Positions 1 through 5,341 of a stretch of 6,891 bases of DNA are shown one piece after another. Made by a program: the position numbers and the translations under genes. The notes under the pieces are model-generated. The model worked only from the letters and a program-made list of their open reading frames with translations. It made no database searches and was not told the DNA's origin. Source of the DNA: Thermodesulfobacteriota bacterium (GTDB taxonomy: Bacteria; Desulfobacterota; RBG-13-43-22); the NCBI GenBank assembly GCA_025454185.1, contig JALOOY010000078.1, forward strand, positions 1-6,891, in the 5' to 3' direction. Numbering within the stretch: position 1 is the stretch's first letter; every line of letters begins with the position of its first letter.

Positions 1-1
1 G

Positions 2-127
2 CTCCTCCACGAACTGCGCGAACGCCCGCCCGTATCCCATGGTGGAAGCCGCATTCCGGGTCTTTTGGTCGTGGGCCTTGGCCTCTTTATCGGCTTTGCT
101 GGAATGGGTTCCCTGACACGCCCGAAA
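2..127 (-). other. Open reading frame fragment of unknown identity at window edge
   Basis: Downstream of the ATPase stop codon, the same minus-strand frame stays open for 42 codons to the window edge. It translates to a charged, Lys/Ala-rich stretch (for example SKADKEAKAHDQKTRNAAS followed by MGYGRAFAQFVEE). No ATG, GTG or TTG occurs in this frame before the ATG at 38-40, and that ATG has no Shine-Dalgarno sequence. So this is either a gene starting at 40 and continuing out of the window, the remnant of a gene that lost its start, or chance openness. A plus-strand frame is also open across here and ends with TAA near 151. I recognise neither product. Confidence 0.2.
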
Positions 128-1282
128 TCAACGCATTACCTTCCCACCCCATAATTCCTCCAGAAAAACCTTCCAGGGCAGGACTTCCATCCCCCCGGAA
201 AGCGACCGCGGGCGGGGATCACAGGTTACCAGTAGTCGGCGTTTGGTTTTATATTCTTCCCCAAAAGCCATCAGTCCTCTCCAGTGGTGGCTTTGGGCCA
301 TAGGGGTTCCCTTCACCTCCAGGGCCACCTCATGGTCGCCCAAAATGAAGTCCACCTCCAGCCCGGAGGCCGTCCGCCAGTAGGAAATCGGATAGAGCAA
401 TCCGGAGTAGCGTCGGTGGGCGGCCAATTCCATGTACAGAAAATGTTCCAGTGCTCGGCCGAATAGCTCGGAGCCCTCTTCCACCCGGCCGCGCCGGGTC
501 AGGAAGCCCACTACCCCCACATCGAAAAAATAGAATTTGGGGGCCAGTATGACCCTTCTTTTGGGGCGCTTCCGATAAACCGGAATCCAGTTGCCGATCA
601 GGGTGTCTTCCAGAATCTGGTAATAGGCCTTTACCGTGGGCGCACTGACCCCGCAATCCCGGGCCATGGTGCTGCACTGGACTATTTCCCCGTTGGAAAA
701 GGCCGCCGTCTCCAGGAACCGGCTGAAACCGGGGATATTCCGGGTAACCGCCTCGGCCATGATTTCCTCTTTCAAATAGTCCCCCACATAGGCTTCGAGC
801 CGGGAGCGGACCATTTCGTCCCCGTAAAGGGGGGGTAAAAGCCCGTCGTTAAGGGCGGCCGATAGAGAGAATTCCGGTATCTCCGGATAGACCAGCGGAT
901 GAAGTTCCAAGCGGACCGCCCTCCCGCCCAGGAGGTTTCCTTTTCCTCTTTTCAACTTGCGGGCGCTCGATCCGCAAAGGATGAAACGGATCCCCTGATT
1001 CTCCATCAACCAGTGAACCTCGTCCAGGAGATCGGGAACCTTTTGGACTTCATCGATGATGACCGGTTTATTTATTAGTTCGCCTTTCTTTTTAAGAGCC
1101 TGGCATTCCTCCCTGATCAAGGAAGGTCTGGCCAACAGACGGCGAAACTCATCGGAACGCAGGAGGTCATAACGGGGAGAAGCAGGAAACCGGTCCCTCA
1201 GCAGGGTACTTTTACCGGTTTGCCGGGGCCCCCATAAAAAGCAACTTATTTTCGGGGGTATTTGTAAGATTCGAGGATACAT
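128..1282 (-). CDS. AAA+ ATPase, AAA_14 / DUF4143 family
   Basis: The 384-residue protein is typical in length for the family that joins an AAA_14 ATPase domain to a C-terminal DUF4143 domain. Visible motifs are Walker A GPRQTGKST (18-26), Walker B VIIDE (74-78), a sensor-1-like GSS (104-106) and the LGGR element (118-121). The segment DYLKEEI...RN (168-182) leads into DUF4143. A winged-helix-like segment follows at about 199-229. The C-terminal stretch has E309-x-D311 followed by E322-V-K324, spaced like a PD-(D/E)xK nuclease-type fold, as is common in DUF4143. The cellular role of the family is not established; it is frequent in the accessory genome of anaerobes and archaea. The protein is probably cytoplasmic. 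The start at 1282 is the first ATG after an AT-rich palindrome and gives the usual short lead before Walker A. No Shine-Dalgarno sequence precedes it, and a promoter-like pair sits so close that the mRNA may be leaderless. The gene is divergent from comEC. ATPase family is confident; function is unknown. Confidence 0.93.
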   Translation of the reverse strand: MYPRILQIPPKISCFLWGPRQTGKSTLLRDRFPASPRYDLLRSDEFRRLLARPSLIREECQALKKKGELINKPVIIDEVQKVPDLLDEVHWLMENQGIRFILCGSSARKLKRGKGNLLGGRAVRLELHPLVYPEIPEFSLSAALNDGLLPPLYGDEMVRSRLEAYVGDYLKEEIMAEAVTRNIPGFSRFLETAAFSNGEIVQCSTMARDCGVSAPTVKAYYQILEDTLIGNWIPVYRKRPKRRVILAPKFYFFDVGVVGFLTRRGRVEEGSELFGRALEHFLYMELAAHRRYSGLLYPISYWRTASGLEVDFILGDHEVALEVKGTPMAQSHHWRGLMAFGEEYKTKRRLLVTCDPRPRSLSGGMEVLPWKVFLEELWGGKVMR

Positions 1283-1325
1283 GACAATTAAAATAACATA
1301 TTTTAATTGTCATGACAATTTAAAT
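1281..1325. repeat. Inverted repeat cluster of TGACAATT half-sites, candidate operator
   Basis: Arm ATGACAATTAAAATA (1281-1295) and its exact reverse complement TATTTTAATTGTCAT (1299-1313) are separated by ACA, a perfect 15-bp inverted repeat. A third half-site, ATGACAATTTAAAT (1312-1325), follows directly, so 1305-1320 is itself a perfect 16-bp palindrome (AATTGTCATGACAATT). The left arm overlaps the ATPase start codon (1280-1282). The cluster covers the candidate -10 and -35 boxes of that gene. This arrangement suits a dimeric repressor, possibly autoregulatory, but no regulator is identified in the window. Confidence 0.65.
1290..1318 (-). promoter_or_regulatory. Candidate sigma-70 promoter of the DUF4143 ATPase, possibly leaderless
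   Basis: On the minus strand TTGTCA (1318-1313, five of six matches to TTGACA) is followed by a 17-nt spacer and TATTTT (1295-1290, four of six matches to TATAAT). Seven bases separate the -10 box from the ATG, so transcription would begin at about the A of the start codon. This fits the absence of a Shine-Dalgarno sequence. The whole promoter lies inside the inverted repeat cluster. Confidence 0.4.
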
Positions 1326-1334
1326 CATTATCCT
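1307..1334 (+). promoter_or_regulatory. Candidate divergent plus-strand promoter ahead of a structured region
   Basis: The central palindrome also supplies TTGTCA on the plus strand (1307-1312). After 16 nt comes TATCCT (1329-1334, four of six matches to TATAAT). Transcription would start near 1341, immediately before the hairpin-rich block at 1352-1440, and would continue towards comEC. The match is modest and is supported mainly by its position. Confidence 0.25.
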
Positions 1335-1340
1335 AAGACT

Positions 1341-1441
1341 CAAGGCGACCACCTGCGAAGCAGAAAAAATCGCGGGTATAGGAGCCCGCTCTGCTAAGCC
1401 GGGGATCCTCCCAGTGGCGGCGGCACCCAGGCCGCCGGCTG
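1341..1441 (+). ncRNA. Candidate structured RNA or comEC leader (unknown class)
   Basis: Several consistent pairings are readable. The first is AGCAGA (1359-1364) with TCTGCT (1390-1395), enclosing GCGGG (1372-1376) with CCCGC (1385-1389) and an 8-nt loop. Next, AGCC (1397-1400) pairs with GGCT (1437-1440), enclosing a small GGGG/TCCC hairpin (1401-1404/1409-1412) and the strong GGCGGC (1416-1421)/GCCGCC (1431-1436) hairpin. A competing hairpin CTGC-GAA-GCAG (1353-1363) would sequester the left strand of the first stem, which could act as a switch. No T-run follows, so it is not a simple intrinsic terminator. I compared it by memory with c-di-GMP, cobalamin and glycine riboswitches and found no match. 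Strand is inferred from the candidate promoter; an RNA from the minus strand would fold equally well. Confidence 0.28.
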
Positions 1442-1507
1442 TAAGGAAAAGGGATATTCTCGTATTAAAACATCATACAATATCTGTTTTATTAAGGGCT
1501 TCTTCTA

Positions 1508-1536
1508 TTGACATCATTATTCTTCTTCAGTATTTC
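1508..1536 (+). promoter_or_regulatory. Candidate sigma-70 promoter of comEC
   Basis: A perfect TTGACA (1508-1513) is followed by a 17-nt spacer and TATTTC (1531-1536), which matches only the first half of TATAAT. The ATG of comEC begins 7 nt after the end of the -10 box, so a transcript from here would be leaderless or nearly so. The weak -10 box keeps confidence low. Confidence 0.35.
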
Positions 1537-1542
1537 TGAAGC

Positions 1543-3990
1543 ATGACCCGCCCGGCCGTCCCGCTGGTTCCGGCCCTCCTGACCGGACTGTTCCTGGGGG
1601 ACCATCTGCCCCCCGGCGTGGTCCCCTTTGTCCCCCATGTCTTAATCGCGGCCTTTCTATTACTGCTCCTGTTTTACATCCGCAAATCCGGCGCGGTTTT
1701 CTATGGGGGCCTGGCCCTGTTCCTCCTCATCGGCGTCGGGCAAACCTCTTATTTCTCCCCGCGCTGGAACAGTTCTCCGGTCCCACCGGACCTGCTGAAT
1801 CATTCCCTCCAGCACCTCTCGGGAATAATCGATCAGGAGCCGTCCTTCTCCAGGGACCGTACCCGTTTCATCGTGCGCCTGAACGCCCGGCAAACCGCCG
1901 CGGGCGAGCAGCCGGTTCAAGGCCTGGTACTGCTCACCATCAACGGGCTTCTGCCGGAATGGAACGCCGGCGATCCCCTGCGGTTTGTGGCTCGCCTGCA
2001 CCCCATCGAGGGCTACCATAATCCCGGGGGTTACGATTTTCAAAAAGTCATGGCCCGCCAGGGTGTGCGGGTGGCCGCCTTCCTGGACCAGCCCGCACAG
2101 CTCCTGGCCGGGGGAAGCAACGAAACGTTCCTGGGGCGTTTTTCACCCGGCCCTGTACGGGCGCGCATCAACGGCCTGATCGAGGCCCACATCCCGGCGC
2201 CGCTCAGCAGCCTGGGACAGGCCCTGCTGACCGGGGACCAAAGCCGGATCCCCCCGGAGATCCGGGAAACCTTCGGGCGGGCCGGTGTCTCCCACCTGCT
2301 GGCCTTCTCCGGACTGAACCTGGCCCTGATCGGCGGTCTGGCCTATTACCTGATCCGCTTCCTTTTGAGCCTTTCCGAAAGGATCCTCCTGGCCGTGAAT
2401 GTCCGCTTTTGGGCCTACGTCGGGGCCTTTGTCCCGGTGCTGGGCTATGCCCTGCTGGCCGGACTGAGCCCGTCGGTGGCCCGGGCCCTGTTGATGGTCT
2501 CTCTGGTCTTTGCGGCCCTGCTGCTGCGACGCTACTCCGATCTCTTAAACAACCTGGCCCTGGCCGCCCTCCTGTTGCTGCTTTTTTCCCCCCAGTCCGT
2601 CTTCAAACCCTCTTTCCAGTTGTCGTTCCTCTCCGTCTGGGCCATCGCCTACCTGCTGCCCCGGCTGTGGCGGCCGCTGGCGGATTTTGATCAGGAGGGT
2701 TTGACGTGGATCCGCAAGGCCGCCCGCTACCTCTGGACCGCTTTCGGGGTGTCTTTAGTGACCCAACTGGCCACATTGCCGGCCGTGGCCTGGTGGTTTT
2801 ACCAGGTATCGTTCAGCGGTTTGGTCGGCAATCTGATCCTGGTCCCTTTGACCGGGATCCTGGCGGTACCCGCCGGATTGCTGGCCCTGATCTTCCATCC
2901 CCTGGCCCCCGGGGCGGCGGCGCTGCTATTCAAACTCACTGCCCTGCTGCTGCAGTGGACCTGGGAAATCACCCGCTTCTTTGCCGAACTGCCCGGGGCC
3001 TGGATCAACCTGTCGCGCCCGGGCTGGCCGGAAATCGTCTTTTATTTTTTGACCCTGCTCATCCTCTTTAACTGGCCGCGTGTTCGGCAGGCCCCCTGGG
3101 CCCTGGGAGCAACCCTGGCCGCCCTGGCCGGGTCTTTCTTCTTCCCCCAGGTCCAAACCGCCCTGGGGCTGCGGCCCTTCACCGTCACCTTTCTGGATGT
3201 GGGGCACGGCAGCGCCACGGTGGTGGAATTTCCCAGTGGGTCCAATATTCTCATCGACGGGGGGGGCTCTCCCAACACGTCCTTCGACTTGGGGGAACGG
3301 GTGGTCGCCCCCTTCCTCCGGCAGCGGAAGATCACCGCCCTGGAAACGGTCATCCTGACCCATCCCCACCCCGACCACCTGAACGGGCTGCCCTTCATCC
3401 TGGAGAAATTCAGGGTGGGGGAACTCTGGCGGAACGGAGACCGCACCGCTTCGGAAAGCTTCGGTCGTCTGGAGGCCCTCGTGCGGGAAAAAAAGATAGC
3501 GGTCAGCCAACCCCGTGCGGGCTGGTTCCGGGAATATGGAGAGGCCCGGGTTTCCTGCCTGCACCCGCCCGCCCGGGAGCAACGGGAAGAAGAAGCCCTG
3601 ACCTGGGGGGGCCAGAATAACCGGTCCCTGGTTTTGAAAGTCGATTACCGGGACCGGGCACTGCTGCTGCCCGCGGACATCGAGGCCGAAGCGGAAGGGG
3701 AGTTGATCGCAGGGGGGGCGCTGCTCAAGAGCCCTTTCCTCCAGGCCCCCCACCATGGAAGCCGCACTTCCAGCCACCCGGCTTTCCTCGAAGCGGTGGC
3801 CCCTCGCTGGGCCGTCTTTTCAGCCCGCGCCTCGAATCGTTTTCCGGTACCGCATCCCGCAGTGCTGGAACGCTACCGGGAAAAGGGCATCCGCGTTCTG
3901 CGGACCGATCAGGAGGGGGCGGTCATCATCAGTTGCCGGAGAGGGAAATGGGCCGGGGCAAGCGCCTTGGGAGGGGCTTTTAAATTTTGA
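1543..3990 (+). CDS. comEC: ComEC/Rec2 family DNA-uptake channel protein
   Basis: This 815-residue polytopic inner-membrane protein is full length for ComEC, which carries single-stranded transforming DNA across the cytoplasmic membrane. Hydrophobic segments lie near residues 8-24, 28-45 and 50-66. A soluble DUF4131/OB-like region (about 75-195) follows. The Competence domain starts with the ALLTGD motif (227-232) and SHLLAFSG (250-257) and continues through many membrane segments to about 535. The C-terminal metallo-beta-lactamase-like domain has FLDVGHG (550-556), LIDGGG (570-575), the metal-binding HPHPDH (607-612), PADIE and APHHGS (735-740). All metal-motif residues expected for a nuclease-competent domain appear intact. 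An in-frame TGA lies two codons upstream, so the ATG at 1543 is the earliest start, and the N-terminus looks like other ComEC proteins. There is no convincing Shine-Dalgarno sequence. No comEA or other competence gene is adjacent, so actual transformability is not shown. Confidence 0.96.
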   Translation: MTRPAVPLVPALLTGLFLGDHLPPGVVPFVPHVLIAAFLLLLLFYIRKSGAVFYGGLALFLLIGVGQTSYFSPRWNSSPVPPDLLNHSLQHLSGIIDQEPSFSRDRTRFIVRLNARQTAAGEQPVQGLVLLTINGLLPEWNAGDPLRFVARLHPIEGYHNPGGYDFQKVMARQGVRVAAFLDQPAQLLAGGSNETFLGRFSPGPVRARINGLIEAHIPAPLSSLGQALLTGDQSRIPPEIRETFGRAGVSHLLAFSGLNLALIGGLAYYLIRFLLSLSERILLAVNVRFWAYVGAFVPVLGYALLAGLSPSVARALLMVSLVFAALLLRRYSDLLNNLALAALLLLLFSPQSVFKPSFQLSFLSVWAIAYLLPRLWRPLADFDQEGLTWIRKAARYLWTAFGVSLVTQLATLPAVAWWFYQVSFSGLVGNLILVPLTGILAVPAGLLALIFHPLAPGAAALLFKLTALLLQWTWEITRFFAELPGAWINLSRPGWPEIVFYFLTLLILFNWPRVRQAPWALGATLAALAGSFFFPQVQTALGLRPFTVTFLDVGHGSATVVEFPSGSNILIDGGGSPNTSFDLGERVVAPFLRQRKITALETVILTHPHPDHLNGLPFILEKFRVGELWRNGDRTASESFGRLEALVREKKIAVSQPRAGWFREYGEARVSCLHPPAREQREEEALTWGGQNNRSLVLKVDYRDRALLLPADIEAEAEGELIAGGALLKSPFLQAPHHGSRTSSHPAFLEAVAPRWAVFSARASNRFPVPHPAVLERYREKGIRVLRTDQEGAVIISCRRGKWAGASALGGAFKF

Positions 3991-4015
3991 AGGCTGCCAT
4001 TAATGAATTCAGGTT

Positions 4016-4044
4016 TTGACGAAACCCAAGGAAACGATTATTTT
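4016..4044 (+). promoter_or_regulatory. Candidate sigma-70 promoter of the CARDB-like protein gene
   Basis: TTGACG (4016-4021, five of six matches to TTGACA), a 17-nt spacer and TATTTT (4039-4044, four of six) lie in the AT-richer gap after comEC. They would give a 5' untranslated region of about 118 nt. No intrinsic terminator is visible after comEC, so read-through from comEC is also possible. Confidence 0.35.
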
Positions 4045-4168
4045 GTCAACCGTTATCCATTCCCCCATAGACAACTTTAGAGATTCTATTTTCCCGGATG
4101 TCTCTTGAACCAATTTCCCATTTGAACCGACTAATAATTTATTTGCCCCAGAAAGGAGAAACAGTATC

Positions 4169-4744
4169 ATGGCCCGTTCAATGAAAGCGGTCTTTACCAG
4201 CGTAATTATTGTTTGCCTATTCGTATCTTCCCTTCCGGCCGCCCCGCCGCTACCTCCAGCCGCTTCATCCTCTCCCGCCCAGAAGGCCCCCGGTCCAACC
4301 CCCCCACCCCACACTGTGGGAAAACCCGATCTCGTAGTGGATCTCAGCCTTGTGACGGAGAAATCCAATGCCACCGACGCCCCGGGGCTTACCTGCTACA
4401 GGGTAATGCCCCGTTATGCGGTTACCAATATCGGCCAGGCCCCGGCAGCGGGTTTTTCCACGAAGTTGGAGTGCAAGCCCGGCCCCGGTGTGGGCTGGCA
4501 TCTCTATGCCTCGCACAACCTTACGTTAAACCCGGGCCAATCCTTTACGGTCGAACCGAACGTGAATACGATGATCAGTTGGTGTGAAGGATACGGCTAC
4601 AAAGCCGTGGGCTTCCGTGTCACAGCGGACGACGGCAATATCATCGCCGAAAGCAGGGAAGGCAACAATACAGCAGAGAAGCTTTTCCCCTCCATGCCCA
4701 TACCCGGCCTCAAACCGGAGTTGATCGAGAAAAAAGGCCGTTAA
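4169..4744 (+). CDS. Exported protein with CARDB-like Ig-fold domain
   Basis: The 191-residue product starts with a signal peptide: positive MARSMK, a hydrophobic core at about 7-20, and a likely cleavage after SLPAA near residue 25. A Pro/Ala/Ser-rich linker (about 25-50) follows. The remainder looks like one CARDB domain: PDLVVDLSL (53-61), YAVTNIGQAPAAGF (83-96), a LNPGQSF turn (120-126), and the C-terminal strand VTADDGNIIAESREGNN (151-167). CARDB domains are beta-sandwich adhesion or assembly modules of cell-surface and periplasmic proteins. Three cysteines (76, 102, 139) remain after cleavage, so one disulfide could form. AGGAG at 4154-4158, 10 nt before the ATG, supports this start; a second in-frame ATG at 4181 is further from it. 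The gene stands alone between comEC and a convergent operon. The domain is inferred from pattern only; partner and ligand are unknown. Confidence 0.8.
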   Translation: MARSMKAVFTSVIIVCLFVSSLPAAPPLPPAASSSPAQKAPGPTPPPHTVGKPDLVVDLSLVTEKSNATDAPGLTCYRVMPRYAVTNIGQAPAAGFSTKLECKPGPGVGWHLYASHNLTLNPGQSFTVEPNVNTMISWCEGYGYKAVGFRVTADDGNIIAESREGNNTAEKLFPSMPIPGLKPELIEKKGR

Positions 4745-4761
4745 ACGGCAATAAAAATCAA

Positions 4762-4804
4762 CCGGGGTCCGGTCCGAAACATGACCCTTCGGACCGGACC
4801 CCGG
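4762..4804 (-). terminator. Perfect 17-bp hairpin, intrinsic terminator of the minus-strand operon
   Basis: CCGGGGTCCGGTCCGAA (4762-4778) and TTCGGACCGGACCCCGG (4788-4804) are exact reverse complements around a 9-nt loop. Read on the minus strand, the stem begins 3 nt after the rubredoxin stop codon and is followed by TTGATTTTTATT, a U-rich tail typical of an intrinsic terminator. On the plus strand no T-run follows, so it may only partly stop transcription from the convergent exported-protein gene, which ends 17 nt away. Confidence 0.85.
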
Positions 4805-4807
4805 CCG

Positions 4808-5011
4808 TTACTCGGTCAGGGGCACGGAGTATTTCTTTTCCCGGAAATGGACCCTGGCCCGCTGGCAGTTGGGGCAGGTGCCGGCTTCCGGTAGTGTGTC
4901 GAAATGTGTTCCCGGGCCCCAACCCGCCTGGGGATCCCCTTTTTCAGGATCATATTCGTACCCGCAGGGGCACTGATAAATCTGTATCATTTTCCATTTC
5001 TGAGGGGCCAT
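4808..5011 (-). CDS. Rubredoxin-like iron-sulfur protein with atypical CxC first knuckle
   Basis: This 67-residue protein matches rubredoxin through CGYEYDPEKGDP (16-27), the PGT (33-35) and LPEAGTCPNC (40-49). Rubredoxins are small cytoplasmic electron carriers with one iron bound by four cysteines (CxxC and CPxC). Here the first pair is C14-P-C16, one residue short of CxxC; the second pair, C46-P-N-C49, is normal. The 30-residue step from C16 to C46 equals the canonical C9-C39 step, so the deletion is local. The Trp usually found just before the third Cys is absent (A43-G44), as is the Gly usually following the fourth. The start at 5011 is supported by AGGAG at 5017-5021 with 5-nt spacing; the internal ATG at codon 8 lacks one. 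It is the last gene of an operon after the ABM protein. Family membership is firm; normal redox behaviour is not assured. Confidence 0.88.
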   Translation of the reverse strand: MAPQKWKMIQIYQCPCGYEYDPEKGDPQAGWGPGTHFDTLPEAGTCPNCQRARVHFREKKYSVPLTE

Positions 5012-5024
5012 AATTGCTCCTTTT

Positions 5025-5318
5025 TCAGACGGCTGCCAACTCCTTCATCACGATGATTTCAGGCTGTCCGGAGAAAAGTTCCGGAGCCCGGGCCATGAGG
5101 GCCTGGAAATGGGGCGTGGCCGAATGAACGGCCAAGGCCTCTTTGTCCTTATAGCGCTCCATTACCACCAGGGTATGCGGTTCGGCTTTTGCCACATTCA
5201 GTGAATAAAAAAGAGTCCCCTCCTCTTTGGCCACTTCGGGAATCATCCGCTGGAAGGCCTCCAGGGCCTCGTTCATTTTTTCTTCCTTGATGGGCAGCTT
5301 GGCAATCACGGATATCAT
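5025..5318 (-). CDS. ABM-fold protein, putative quinol monooxygenase (YgiN-like)
   Basis: This 97-residue protein has the length and pattern of a single antibiotic-biosynthesis-monooxygenase (ABM) domain: an opening beta strand MISVIAKLPI, a helix at about 12-30, strands around GTLFYSL (34-40) and LVVMERYKD (50-58), and ALAVHSATPHFQAL (61-74), followed by a final strand IIVMKEL. E54, H65 and H70 sit in the usual ERY-D-AL-H-PHF segment. Members form dimeric ferredoxin-like barrels; YgiN oxidises quinols, while others degrade heme or have unknown substrates. AAGGA at 5325-5329, 6 nt upstream, supports the start. It lies 23 bp after the regulator stop and 13 bp before the rubredoxin start, so co-transcription is very likely. 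Substrate is not deducible; oxygenase, quinone-handling or binding roles are all possible. Confidence 0.9.
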   Translation of the reverse strand: MISVIAKLPIKEEKMNEALEAFQRMIPEVAKEEGTLFYSLNVAKAEPHTLVVMERYKDKEALAVHSATPHFQALMARAPELFSGQPEIIVMKELAAV

Positions 5319-5341
5319 GGAACGTCCTTCCTTTCCTTGGC

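Noticed and set aside
309..328. C-terminal E-x-D...E-V-K of the ATPase (residues 309-324) as proof of an active nuclease
   Set aside because: The spacing resembles PD-(D/E)xK folds seen in DUF4143, but activity cannot be claimed from this pattern; noted only in the gene entry. Numbers here are approximate base positions of that segment.
1397..1440. Intrinsic terminator for either flanking gene
   Set aside because: The hairpins are strong but no T-run follows on either strand, and the flanking genes point away from the spacer.
1341..1441. Known riboswitch (c-di-GMP-I, cobalamin, glycine) or tRNA
   Set aside because: A GCCACTG-like string appears on the minus strand, but the other conserved cobalamin elements are missing; the c-di-GMP core and the tRNA cloverleaf cannot be drawn.
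2926..3777. Minus-strand open frame of 283 codons inside comEC
   Set aside because: It lies opposite the conserved metallo-beta-lactamase domain, and its product is Gly/Pro/Gln-rich without motifs; it is an antisense shadow.
4009..4374. Minus-strand open frame overlapping the start of the exported protein gene
   Set aside because: No family resemblance and no good ribosome site; the plus strand has a clear Shine-Dalgarno, signal peptide and CARDB-like domain over the same bases.
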